DNA from: Clostridiaceae bacterium AF10-41
GTDB lineage: Bacteria; Bacillota; Clostridia; Clostridiales; Clostridiaceae
Assembly (NCBI GenBank): GCA_027686065.1
Contig: JAQCTH010000015.1
Span: 1-56,550 of the forward strand
DNA: 56,550 bases
Direction: 5' to 3'
Under the pieces are notes generated by a model that was given only the letters and a program-made list of their open reading frames with translations, was not told the origin of the DNA and searched no databases. This document shows, one piece after another, positions 25,095 to 33,908 of this stretch; positions within the stretch are counted from its first letter, which is position 1; every line of letters begins with the position of its first letter. A program made the translations under genes and the position numbers.

Positions 25095-25898
25095 CTACTT
25101 TTGACTTAAACTTTTTAGTTTATCTATCTCTTCTTTTTGTTCTTTTATAACTTTTAAAAATTCTTCCTCTTTGTTGAACCACTCTTTACTAAGATCATTA
25201 ATTAAAGATGCCATTTCATCAGCACTTCCCACAATTCTGTTAAATAAAAGTAGATTTGATTTTAATATTTCTGGTATTTCTATATGTGAGTATCTTAATC
25301 TATGGTCTATTTCACCATATCCTTCTTCAAATATTGTTCTAACTTGAATTTCAGCTATAACTTTTTCGTTAGTTGGATAAAACTCAACTAAATAATGAAC
25401 AGATCTATATCCTGATATTCTTGATCTTACTTCAATATCTAGTTCTTCGAACTTCTTAGTATTATCCCCTTCTCTTACATTTGCAGTAACCTCAATAACC
25501 TTCCAAGTCTTAGTGATAAATTCATGAATATCTTGCCATTGATCTTTAAATATGTGTATAACTCTAATTCCAATTAAGTCATTTATCTCATTTTTATAAT
25601 TTTCTAAAGTGAATTGAAAATCATCACCATATTTTAGTTTTCTGTCTTGAGTTTTTCTTATAATTTTTTCGATTAATCTATCTGGATGCTTTATTCGTGA
25701 TTTTACCGAATGAATAGCTGGCTGGGATCTCAAAATATTAGATATAAAATCTGCTTGATTATCATAAGATATCTCATAAGCTACAAAATCATTATAAATA
25801 TCCTTTAAAACTTCAATATCTATATTATTTTCTTTAATTATTTTTTCTATATATGGATATTTTAATATAAATTCATCTATTCTAAAACTCTTCTTCAT
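25095..25898 (-). CDS. RelA/SpoT-type (p)ppGpp synthetase, synthetase domain only
   Basis: 267-aa small alarmone synthetase. Seen: SVKSRIKHPDRLIEKI (ATP/GTP-binding region), YKNEINDLIGIRVIHIF, GYRSVHYLVEFYP, and the metal/catalytic stretch AEIQVRTIFEEGYGEIDH. There is no HD hydrolase domain, TGS or ACT, so it can make but not degrade (p)ppGpp. A C-terminal helical stretch (SKEWFNKEEEFLKVIKEQ) may drive oligomer formation. AAAGGAG precedes the ATG. It follows ygiQ by 43 bases and shares its terminator. Known: RelQ/RelP-like enzymes answer cell-wall or other stress, mainly by expression level. Which subgroup this belongs to is unclear. Confidence 0.88.
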   Translation of the reverse strand: MKKSFRIDEFILKYPYIEKIIKENNIDIEVLKDIYNDFVAYEISYDNQADFISNILRSQPAIHSVKSRIKHPDRLIEKIIRKTQDRKLKYGDDFQFTLENYKNEINDLIGIRVIHIFKDQWQDIHEFITKTWKVIEVTANVREGDNTKKFEELDIEVRSRISGYRSVHYLVEFYPTNEKVIAEIQVRTIFEEGYGEIDHRLRYSHIEIPEILKSNLLLFNRIVGSADEMASLINDLSKEWFNKEEEFLKVIKEQKEEIDKLKSLSQK

Positions 25899-25941
25899 TT
25901 ACTTATTCTCCTTTGGCTATAGGATTATTGTATATTTCAAC

Positions 25942-27987
25942 TTATCTTCCTTGTCTACTACTACTCTTGCTATTTCTTGAGTTAGATTTTTTCCCTTTAA
26001 ACCCATCATATTTATCTCTAGTAGTTAACTTTCCGTTTGAAGTAGGTTTATTTTCTTTTGAATTTAATTTTACTCCAAACTTTGAAGAAGAACTTAATTT
26101 TGAGTTTGACTTAGAGTTTGATTTTCTTGATTTTGAATTTACTTTAGATATTGATTCTTCTTTTCTCATTTTAGAAATATATCTATCAGCTTTCGATTTT
26201 ATTAAGCACTTAGGACCATTTCCTATTAAATCTTCTCTTCCTGCTTTAACTAAAGCATCATGAACTAAATTATAGTTCTTAGGATTTTTAAATTGAAGAA
26301 GTGCTCTTTGCATAGCTTTTTCTTCTCTTGTCTTAGGAACATAAACTTCTTCGCCAGTTATAGGATTTATACCTGTATAAAACATAGCAGTTGATAGAGT
26401 TCCTGGAGTTGGATAAAAGTCTTGAACTTGCTCTGGTTGATATTTTGTATCTCTTAAATATTCAGCTAGTTCTATTGCCTCATTTAATCCACTTCCTGGA
26501 TGACTTGACATCAAATATGGTATTAAATATTGTTCTTTTCCTAATTGCTTATTTATTTTAAAGAACTTTTCTCTAAACCTATCATAAGTATCACCTGATG
26601 GCTTACCCATATATTTTAGAGCATTAGGTGCTACATGTTCTGGTGCAACTTTTAACTGTCCACTAACATGATGTTCAACAAGTTCTTTAAAGAATGTATC
26701 ATCCTTATCTGCCATTATATAGTCATATCTTAATCCTGAACGAACAAATGCTTTTTTTACTTTAGGAAGCTTTCTTATTTTTCTTAATAGTCCTAAGAAT
26801 TCACTATGATCTACTATTAAATTTTTGCATGGCTTTGGAGTTAAACATTGTTTACTCTTACATGCACCTATAGTAAGCTGAGTTTTGCAAGCTGGCTTTC
26901 TAAAGTTTGCAGTTGGACCTCCAACATCATGTATATATCCCTTAAAGTCTTTAAGATTTGTTATTTCAACAGCTTCATCTAATATAGATGATTCACTTCT
27001 ACTTTGCACTGCTCTTCCTTGATGAAATGTAATTGCACAAAATGAACAGTTACCAAAACATCCTCTTGAACTTACTATACTAAATTTAACTTCTTCTAAA
27101 GCAGCAATTCCTCCAAATTCATCATATATAGGATGGCATTCTTTAGTATAAGGAAGAGAATAAACCTTGTCTAACTCGTCTCTTGTAAGTGGCATTTCTG
27201 GAGTATTACAAACTACATATCTATCACCATGTTTTTGCACAAGGACTTTCCCTCTTACTGGATCTTGCTCCTCATTTTGTATTTTAAAGGCCTCAGCATA
27301 TTTCAGCTTATCCTTTGTAACTTCTTCTCTTGAAGGTAATAATTTATAATCACCATAAATTTCTTCTAATGAATCTATTGCATATGTAGTTCCATTTATA
27401 TGTCTTATGTATTTTGCTTCGAATCCATCATTTAACGCATTTGCAACTTCTACAATTTGCTTTTCACTCATTCCATATATTAAAAGGTCGGCACCACTAT
27501 CTATAAGTATTGAATTTCTTACATTATTATCCCAATAATCATAGTGAGCTAGTCTTCTTAAACTTGCTTCCAACCCACCTATAACTATATCTATATTTCT
27601 ATAAGCTTCTTTTATTTTATTACAATAAACTATTGTAGCTCTATCTGGCCTTGCACCCATCTTCCCACCTGGGGTATAAAGATCCTTATCTCTTTTTCTC
27701 TTACTTACAGTATAATGATTAACCATAGGGTCCATATTTCCACCATTAACTAAGAAAGCAAGCCTTGGTCTTCCAAGTTTCATAAAATCGTCTGTACTAT
27801 GCCAATCGGGCTGTGGAATTATACCTACTTTGTATCCTGCACTTTCTAAAACTCTTGAAATAATTGCTGTTCCAAAACTATGATGATCTATATAAGCATC
27901 ACCTGTAACTATAATAAAATCACATTGTTCCCATCCACGTTCTTGCATATCTTCTTTACTGATTGGTAAAAATCTGTTATTTGACAT
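25942..27987 (-). CDS. ygiQ: YgiQ family radical SAM protein
   Basis: 681-aa radical S-adenosylmethionine enzyme of the UPF0313/YgiQ type. A B12-like N-terminal fold ([20 protein letters not shown]) precedes the barrel with the 4Fe-4S motif [10 protein letters not shown] (C-x3-C-x2-C, about residues 309-316). Typical later motifs are [20 protein letters not shown] (extra cysteines), VAPEHVAPN and [12 protein letters not shown]. The last ~60 residues are a Ser/Lys/Asn-rich disordered tail. The family's reaction is not known. Its weak ribosome site (GTGGGTG) precedes the ATG by about 8 bases. Probably co-transcribed with the alarmone synthetase. Confidence 0.93.
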   Translation of the reverse strand: MSNNRFLPISKEDMQERGWEQCDFIIVTGDAYIDHHSFGTAIISRVLESAGYKVGIIPQPDWHSTDDFMKLGRPRLAFLVNGGNMDPMVNHYTVSKRKRDKDLYTPGGKMGARPDRATIVYCNKIKEAYRNIDIVIGGLEASLRRLAHYDYWDNNVRNSILIDSGADLLIYGMSEKQIVEVANALNDGFEAKYIRHINGTTYAIDSLEEIYGDYKLLPSREEVTKDKLKYAEAFKIQNEEQDPVRGKVLVQKHGDRYVVCNTPEMPLTRDELDKVYSLPYTKECHPIYDEFGGIAALEEVKFSIVSSRGCFGNCSFCAITFHQGRAVQSRSESSILDEAVEITNLKDFKGYIHDVGGPTANFRKPACKTQLTIGACKSKQCLTPKPCKNLIVDHSEFLGLLRKIRKLPKVKKAFVRSGLRYDYIMADKDDTFFKELVEHHVSGQLKVAPEHVAPNALKYMGKPSGDTYDRFREKFFKINKQLGKEQYLIPYLMSSHPGSGLNEAIELAEYLRDTKYQPEQVQDFYPTPGTLSTAMFYTGINPITGEEVYVPKTREEKAMQRALLQFKNPKNYNLVHDALVKAGREDLIGNGPKCLIKSKADRYISKMRKEESISKVNSKSRKSNSKSNSKLSSSSKFGVKLNSKENKPTSNGKLTTRDKYDGFKGKKSNSRNSKSSSRQGR

Positions 27988-28180
27988 TTAAACACCCACT
28001 TTTTTAAAATTGACAATTGATACTTAAAGTTCTTCTATTAATCTCCTACATATCAATATTAACATTACGTCTAATGATTATAACATTTAAAATCAATTTA
28101 AGCATTTATTTTTTATATTTTATTAATCCACATAAAAAATAAATTGCGAATCATTTATAAATAAATACTAATAAAATAAA

Positions 28181-28221
28181 AAATGAAAGAATTAAGACTA
28201 CGCTCCTTAATTCTTTCATTT
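28181..28221 (-). terminator. Terminator of the ABC exporter genes
   Basis: A 16-bp perfect stem, AAATGAAAGAATTAAG (28181-28196) and its complement (28206-28221), is followed on the minus strand by TTTTATTTTATT. The rest of the gap 27988-28261 holds AAATTGCGAATCAT (28141-28154), one copy of the dispersed repeat box, and no ORF. Confidence 0.88.
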
Positions 28222-28261
28222 CTCATGATTAATTTTACTTCTCAAAAGTTAAAATTAATTT

Positions 28262-29056
28262 CTATTTACTTACTGAAATCTTATCCTTATGGATATATCT
28301 AGAATCCTTATTTATTGCTAAAAACATAATTATTGCTGCTACTGCTGCAAGTAGAACTAAAGATTGTATATATGGCATAAAGTTATAACTTCCCTTTTGC
28401 CAAAAATCAATAAAATCACCACATATATAAGTTGTTGGTAACAAATATGCAACCTTCATTAATAACTCTGGAAAATCTTTTGCTTGTACTCCAAACATTC
28501 CACTTAAAATCATTATTGCAAAATAAAGTAACATAGTTATAGAATAAGTTGGTCCAAACTTCTTAAAAAATAAAGATATTCCATGGGCTAATGTAAAAAA
28601 TATTATAGCAAGAAAATATAGTGAACCTATTAAAACTAAAGCTGAAGAAAATGATGGAACCTGTATTTTCAATGTTAAAAAAGTTGCTATTACATAAATA
28701 ATTATAGCTACTGTCATAAAAATTAAATACGCTAATACTTTAGATATAATCAAATCTTTTTCACGATATCCAAACAATCTAAAGCGAAGAGGAATTCCTT
28801 TTTCAAGTTCTTGTGAAAAGGTTGCTGAATAAGATACAAACACAGTAGCTAATGGAATCATTAAACTATTACTTATAAATATACTAGTCATTATAACTTC
28901 TCTAAATTCTTCTGGAGATTTTGAAGAAATTATATTCCCTAAAAAAATAGACATGAATATTGGGAAAACAACTCCAAATATTATTGAAAATATATTTCCT
29001 ACTAAATTTCTTAATTCATACTTAACTAAATTATATCTAACTAATTTTGCTTTCAA
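28262..29056 (-). CDS. ABC-2 type exporter permease
   Basis: About 264-aa membrane subunit with six hydrophobic helices (e.g. GNIFSIIFGVVFPIFMSIFL near the N-terminus, SYSATFSQELEKGIPLRFRL cytoplasmic loop). It pairs with the ATPase encoded just upstream; their frames overlap. The start is uncertain: I prefer the TTG at 29056 (product KAKLVRYNLVKYEL...), preceded by AAGGATGGTGAG. An ATG at 29068 abuts that ribosome site with no spacing, and one at 29101 has none. Next to a two-component system, so possibly a peptide or lipid-active antibiotic exporter or resistance pump; the substrate is unknown. Confidence 0.83.
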   Translation of the reverse strand: MKAKLVRYNLVKYELRNLVGNIFSIIFGVVFPIFMSIFLGNIISSKSPEEFREVIMTSIFISNSLMIPLATVFVSYSATFSQELEKGIPLRFRLFGYREKDLIISKVLAYLIFMTVAIIIYVIATFLTLKIQVPSFSSALVLIGSLYFLAIIFFTLAHGISLFFKKFGPTYSITMLLYFAIMILSGMFGVQAKDFPELLMKVAYLLPTTYICGDFIDFWQKGSYNFMPYIQSLVLLAAVAAIIMFLAINKDSRYIHKDKISVSK

Positions 29057-29936
29057 GGGTCTCACCATCCTTTTTATAAACTTCATTTTTACTTTTAGCA
29101 TTAATACTCATTATTTCTATATCTGAATTACTTCTTTTAAAGCTTATATCTTTTTCTATTAAAAGCTTTGATATTTCTAATTCTTCTTCTATACTGAAAC
29201 TAGGAATTGCTATTAAATGCTTTGGAGATTTTATTTTTCTAAAATCCTTTGTGATTTCAACATTTTCACTTGTTTTAGATAAAGTTATGATGGAATTTCC
29301 ACAATATTTTTTAAACAATTCTTCTTTACTTCCAAAATCAATAACTCTACCATTTTCTAATATTAATATTTTATTAGTTAATTGCTCTAGCTCTTCATAA
29401 TAATGAGATACTATACAAATAGTTGTATTTTTATTTCTGTACCATTCTTCAATTTTACTCATTAATTGCTGTCTTGTTTCAAAATCAAGGCCTGAAGTAA
29501 CTTCATCAAAAAATACTAGTGGTGAATCTTGAATTAAAACCAATATTATAGTAAGTCTTTGTTTTTGCCCTCCTGAAAGTGCACTATACCTTTTATTTAA
29601 ACACTTATCAAAGTCGAAAAAATTAATTAAATCTTGTAACCTTTTATTCTTATTAATTTTTGTATCTAAAACAGCTTCTATTATATGCTTAACTGCCATT
29701 GTCTCTGCATAATTATTACTTTGCATATGTGCAGATATATCCTCAGGCCTTATATTAGTATTGATAGATCCATTATAATTAATAAGCCCTAAAATTGATT
29801 TAACTAAAGTAGTTTTTCCTGCACCATTTGAACCTATTATTCCAATTCTATCTCCTGCCTCAAATTTAATAGGAGATTTTATTAATAAAGCTACCTCTTT
29901 TCCATATTTAACTTCTAAATTATTTATAGTAAGCAC
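29037..29936 (-). CDS. ABC transporter ATP-binding protein
   Basis: 299-aa ATPase. Walker A is GSNGAGKTT (about residues 35-43), the signature is LSGGQKQR, Walker B is LVFFDEVTSGLD, and the switch His is in CIVSHYYEE. The last ~80 residues are an extra C-terminal regulatory-type region (ISFKRSNSDIEIMSIN). The start codon is GTG, with GGGGGAG 6 bases before it. It overlaps the permease gene by about 20 bases and lies 153 bases downstream of the histidine kinase gene. The pair with the sensor kinase and response regulator suggests regulated export, for example of antimicrobial peptides; this is inference. Confidence 0.9.
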   Translation of the reverse strand: MLTINNLEVKYGKEVALLIKSPIKFEAGDRIGIIGSNGAGKTTLVKSILGLINYNGSINTNIRPEDISAHMQSNNYAETMAVKHIIEAVLDTKINKNKRLQDLINFFDFDKCLNKRYSALSGGQKQRLTIILVLIQDSPLVFFDEVTSGLDFETRQQLMSKIEEWYRNKNTTICIVSHYYEELEQLTNKILILENGRVIDFGSKEELFKKYCGNSIITLSKTSENVEITKDFRKIKSPKHLIAIPSFSIEEELEISKLLIEKDISFKRSNSDIEIMSINAKSKNEVYKKDGETLESKIS

Positions 29937-30043
29937 TGTTGCTCCCCCTTTACCTTAATCTCTATACTATAAGTATATTACCTTGGTATGAATTTCCTGT
30001 GAATTTAATATGCAAATGTTCTGTAGCTTTAATTCATCTTAAG

Positions 30044-30091
30044 AGGAGTTTATAAAAAGTTATTCAAAGAGTACGTTTTTTATAAATTCCT
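30044..30091. repeat. Inverted repeat between the kinase and ABC genes
   Basis: AGGAGTTTATAAAAA (30044-30058) and TTTTTATAAATTCCT (30077-30091) pair with one mismatch around an 18-base loop. It touches the kinase stop codon. There is no T-run beyond the stem, so a partial terminator or mRNA-processing structure is possible, limiting read-through into the ABC genes. Confidence 0.5.
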
Positions 30092-31646
30092 AAGAATTAA
30101 AATATACTGTTACTTCTACTGCATTACTTATATTATTAATTTTTATCTTATACCCTAATAAATTTGAATAATAATATGCTATATAAAGCCCTAAGCCACT
30201 TCCCCTATTTTCTGAATTGCTTGATACAAAAGCATCAAATATATTAGGTAAAAGTTCTTCGTCTATATGAGATCCATAATTTACTATTGTAAGTCTGTCT
30301 TCATTCAAAGTTATTTTTATATTATTTTTGCTATCTGTGTATCTTACTGCATTTGCAATTAAATTATCTATAATCTTATACATCAAATGATAATCTGTAT
30401 CTAAGTTTATATTCTTTAATTCTCTCTCTACATTTATAAATTTCTCTTTTATTTGGATTTCATGTTGAATTAATATTTCCTTTATTAAATCATTTATATT
30501 AATCATTTTCTTATTTATATCTTTATTATTAAGGTTTAATATTTCATCAATAATCTTTCTAATCGATTGGAGCTGAACTTTAACCTTCGGCAAATGTTCC
30601 TTTGTATTTTTATATTTTCCTACTTCATCTATCATTCCTTCTACAAGTAAAAGTGATGCAGCAACTGGTGTTTTTAATTGATGAGAAGATGCCCTTAAAA
30701 ATACATCTTGCCTTTTATTTTCAGTAATCAATAATTTGTTCTTTTCTTCTAAACTTTTAAAACTTTCATTTAATTTAATATATAGTTCATTTAATGTATT
30801 TCCTAAAACCGAAATTTCATCTTCTCCTTGAATTTCTATAGGATAAATATTATTTATGTTATTACTTTTTATAAATTCAGCATGATTAGCTAACTTTTTT
30901 ATTGGAATTATTATTTTTCTAGAGAAGTAATATGTCGAAAGTAATATTATTAATATAAGTACTGATACTATCATTGGTAAGCTTTGTAATACTATTGAGG
31001 TAATTTCCTCTATTTTCGGAGTCATTACAGATAATAATGAAATTATAATATCTCCATTTCTGATTGTGATTGCAGAATAAACTGTATAATAATTTATTCC
31101 ATCAAAGCTATTAAACTCATAAATAATAGTATCATCTGAAGCAATACTCATTTTACTTGAATCTTCAGTAAATACATTAACATTATCACTTTTACTAAAT
31201 TCAAATTCTACAGGTAATTCTTCAATAAATACTTTTTGATTGAAACTTTCTTTTAATGTATTAAAAACCTTAACATCATAATTTTCAAGTTCTTTAACTT
31301 CATCAATGTTATCAGAATAATATCTAAACTCATCTATTAGTTCAATCAAATTATTATCTTTAATGGTAAACTTTGCTGTTCCAAATCTATTAGCCGCATA
31401 TAAATTATTTCCACTTGATGGGATCATAAGACTTATTGTACCTGCTGGATTAGGTGAGTATATACTATTGTAATCTTTATTTTCAATATAGTTCTCTTGG
31501 ATTTTCTTTATAGATTGATAATGACTTTTTCTTAAATGATCAATATATAATGAAGGTAACATAACTACAAAATAAATTATTACTAATGATACAATTGTTC
31601 CTACAAGCATAGAACTATAAATGAAGGTCTTTTTAGATAAATTCAT
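30090..31646 (-). CDS. Membrane sensor histidine kinase
   Basis: 518-aa sensor. Helix 1 is at about residues 8-32, followed by a ~185-residue extracytoplasmic domain and helix 2 (~218-243). A HAMP-like linker (IPIKKLANHAEFI), a coiled coil and the HisKA box ASSHQLKTPVAAS (His about 319) come next. The HATPase domain has N box DNLIANAVRY, FDAF and G2 box GSGLGLYIAYYY. The start ATG overlaps the regulator's TGA stop by one base (TGATG), a classic coupled pair; GGAGG lies 7 bases upstream. The large outer domain has no family I recognise, so the signal is unknown. Likely target: the ABC exporter downstream. Confidence 0.92.
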   Translation of the reverse strand: MNLSKKTFIYSSMLVGTIVSLVIIYFVVMLPSLYIDHLRKSHYQSIKKIQENYIENKDYNSIYSPNPAGTISLMIPSSGNNLYAANRFGTAKFTIKDNNLIELIDEFRYYSDNIDEVKELENYDVKVFNTLKESFNQKVFIEELPVEFEFSKSDNVNVFTEDSSKMSIASDDTIIYEFNSFDGINYYTVYSAITIRNGDIIISLLSVMTPKIEEITSIVLQSLPMIVSVLILIILLSTYYFSRKIIIPIKKLANHAEFIKSNNINNIYPIEIQGEDEISVLGNTLNELYIKLNESFKSLEEKNKLLITENKRQDVFLRASSHQLKTPVAASLLLVEGMIDEVGKYKNTKEHLPKVKVQLQSIRKIIDEILNLNNKDINKKMININDLIKEILIQHEIQIKEKFINVERELKNINLDTDYHLMYKIIDNLIANAVRYTDSKNNIKITLNEDRLTIVNYGSHIDEELLPNIFDAFVSSNSENRGSGLGLYIAYYYSNLLGYKIKINNISNAVEVTVYFNS

Positions 31647-32314
31647 CAAATATCCTCCTTGTTAAACTGGTATCCTACACCAATTACGGTCTTAATATAA
31701 TTATGAGGTAATTTTTTTCTTAAATTTTTAACATGAGCATCTATGATTCTATCATTTGAAATATAATCTTCATTAAAAATTCTCATTATTAATTGTTCTC
31801 TATTAAATACTCTATTAGGCTCTTTCATTAAAGTTTGTAATAATAAGAATTCACTTAAGGTTAAATTTAAACTTTCGCTTTTGTAATAAGCCTGATAAGT
31901 ATTATCATCTATATAAAACTCAGTATCATTATCATCAAATTTACCTTCTGTTAAACTTCTTCTTAAAACCGCTTCAATTCTTTTTAATAATAATAATGGA
32001 GAAAATGGTTTAATAACATAGTCATCTGTCTTAAGATTAAATGCTTTAAGTTGAGTTTGTTCATCTCCAAGTGCAGTTAGCATAATTGTTGCCATATTAC
32101 TCTTGCTTTTATTTATATATTCAAGCACTTCTAAACCAGTAACCTTAGGTACCATTATATCTAAAATAGCTAAATTGAAATCTTCATTTTTTAAAATTTC
32201 TAAGGCATCTTGTCCATTATTAACACAAGTAACCTCATAGCCTTGCATCTTCATATATTCAGTTGTAACCTCAAGTATATTTGGTTCATCCTCTAAAAAT
32301 AAAATTTTAATCAT
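31646..32314 (-). CDS. OmpR family response regulator
   Basis: 222 aa. Receiver domain with acidic pocket E8-D9, phospho-acceptor D52 (LAILDIMVP), TALGDE and conserved Lys in VIKPFSP. A C-terminal winged helix ends in DAHVKNLRKKL...VIGVGYQF. All functional residues are present. Partner of the kinase encoded directly after it (one-base overlap). GGGGGA lies about 10 bases before the ATG. Likely controls itself and the adjacent ABC exporter. Confidence 0.94.
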   Translation of the reverse strand: MIKILFLEDEPNILEVTTEYMKMQGYEVTCVNNGQDALEILKNEDFNLAILDIMVPKVTGLEVLEYINKSKSNMATIMLTALGDEQTQLKAFNLKTDDYVIKPFSPLLLLKRIEAVLRRSLTEGKFDDNDTEFYIDDNTYQAYYKSESLNLTLSEFLLLQTLMKEPNRVFNREQLIMRIFNEDYISNDRIIDAHVKNLRKKLPHNYIKTVIGVGYQFNKEDI

Positions 32315-32604
32315 GTCTATTCAATCCCCCAAAAAATAAATTATATATTAATTATACAATAAATATATAATTTATTTATTGTTTGTTTTAATTTACCAAT
32401 ATAAAAACTATGGTAAATTATATCATTTCATAATTAAAGTTTTTACCTGTTCTCTGATATCTATTACTTTATCTAAGAAACTGTAAATTTTGTCTTGTAC
32501 ACTATATAAATTGTTTCTAGTTTTCAATTTTATTTACTCTAATAATTTTCTATTAATTTTCTAATAATATATATGTAATCTATTTTATTTAGGAGGAAAA
32601 ATTT

Positions 32605-32760
32605 ATGAAAAATGATAATAAAAGAACTCATTCAAAAGAAAATGTACTAAGGAATGGAACAAAGACACAAAATCAATCTTCGAATAGTTCATATAACTTC
32701 ACAATTAAAGAACCTGGAATAAATGAAAGTGGTGAAGAAGCTAAGAAAAGAGGATTTTAG
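32605..32760 (+). CDS. Small hydrophilic 51-aa protein of unknown function
   Basis: A 51-codon frame, ATG to TAG, with an excellent ribosome site, AGGAGG, 9 bases before the ATG. The product begins MKNDNKRTHSKENVL, is rich in Asn, Ser, Lys and Glu, has no Cys or hydrophobic segment, and ends in EEAKKRGF. Composition recalls small spore-core proteins of Firmicutes, but I recognise no family. It is one of only three plus-strand genes here and is flanked by AT-rich DNA. Its promoter is not clear. Confidence 0.68.
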   Translation: MKNDNKRTHSKENVLRNGTKTQNQSSNSSYNFTIKEPGINESGEEAKKRGF

Positions 32761-32827
32761 TGCTGGTGCACAATGAAGAATGTATAATGTAGAATAAAGA
32801 ATTATTTTTTCACTTCATTATGAGTTG

Positions 32828-32868
32828 AAAAAAAGTAGTTAGTTTTGTTTTTACACAAAGCTAACTAC
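32828..32868 (-). terminator. Terminator of the AraC/GyrI regulator gene
   Basis: GTAGTTAG (32835-32842) and CTAACTAC (32861-32868) with inner pairing form the stem. A run of seven T follows on the minus strand. On the plus strand it could also stop the small gene at 32605. Confidence 0.85.
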
Positions 32869-32900
32869 TGTCCCTTTTAATTTGATATATAAATAATTTA

Positions 32901-33776
32901 TTATATTTTTTTAATAGGAAGTAATTCTATATATCCTCTTGTTCCAATTGGCTCAAGTTGGATACGTGGATTCGAATCATCCCACTTATAGCCTATTATA
33001 CTTGGATTATATTTTTTTATTGCTTCCCATACTTGCTCAATTGCTTCAGCATAATATTCCTCTTCAAAGGGTTCCCCTTGAAACATTAAATATTTACTTG
33101 CTGGAAGATCAATTACATCAAACCCATCGGGAATTACACCATTATAATTTGTTGGAACTTCAACGCCTTGTATATACTCTGATGTTCCCTCAACTATATA
33201 TTTTACAGGTAACCACAAGCATACCGGTTCCCCACTTATGGATTTTATACTCTTCAGTAATCCCCAAACATCACAGCCTACTTCTTCACAATAAGCAAAA
33301 TATTCAGTAGCTTTTACACCTCTTTTTATAATTACTTTACGATTAGGTTTATCTACTCCTTGAATAAATATTGTTTTTACATTAGTCATAGATTTCTCTC
33401 TTCCTCCTTTAATAGATTTAATTTTATAAGGAGTAAACAGATGTATTGGAATTGGGTTTTGAGCATATTCTCTTGGATTACAACCGAATTCACGATAAAA
33501 AGCCCTTTGGTAACCATCTACACTTTTAAACCCCACTTCGTAGGCAACATCTATAATTTTTATCTGTTCATCTCGCAATTTTATTGCTGATTTTGATAAT
33601 CTTAACCTACGTATATAATCTGAAGGCGTAATATTTAATAATTGTGTAAATAGCCTGTATGAATACCATGGAGAATATAATGATACTCTTGATAAGTCTG
33701 CCATAGAAATATCCTCATCTAAATGTAGTTCAATATAATCCTGCATTCGTTGAATTGCTTGCATTCGTTCCTCCAT
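32901..33776 (-). CDS. AraC family regulator with GyrI-like effector domain
   Basis: 291-aa one-component regulator. Residues 1-115 are the two-helix-turn-helix AraC domain at the N-terminus (ISMADLSRVSLYSPWYSYRL; IIDVAYEVGFKSVDGYQRAF; FGCNPREY), as in Rob and SoxS-like proteins. Residues ~125-291 are a GyrI/BmrR-type small-molecule-binding domain (WEAIKKYN, PRIQLEPIG). Known: GyrI-like domains bind lipophilic cations and drugs. GGAGTGATGAATAG precedes the ATG. No obvious target gene is adjacent, so regulation may be of distant efflux genes. Confidence 0.9.
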   Translation of the reverse strand: MEERMQAIQRMQDYIELHLDEDISMADLSRVSLYSPWYSYRLFTQLLNITPSDYIRRLRLSKSAIKLRDEQIKIIDVAYEVGFKSVDGYQRAFYREFGCNPREYAQNPIPIHLFTPYKIKSIKGGREKSMTNVKTIFIQGVDKPNRKVIIKRGVKATEYFAYCEEVGCDVWGLLKSIKSISGEPVCLWLPVKYIVEGTSEYIQGVEVPTNYNGVIPDGFDVIDLPASKYLMFQGEPFEEEYYAEAIEQVWEAIKKYNPSIIGYKWDDSNPRIQLEPIGTRGYIELLPIKKI

Positions 33777-33908
33777 CTATTCATCACTCCTTACAGTTAA
33801 AATATATCAAATAATAAAGCTTTAACTCTCGACTATTTTTGCTATATATAATAAATATTGTTAATATAATTTAATTATATACCAATTCATTTTGTTTTTA
33901 TCACTATA

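Noticed and set aside
25913..26263. 116-codon Phe/Leu-rich plus-strand frame
   Set aside because: Antisense of the Ser/Lys-rich tail of YgiQ, which gives Phe/Glu-rich shadow sequence.
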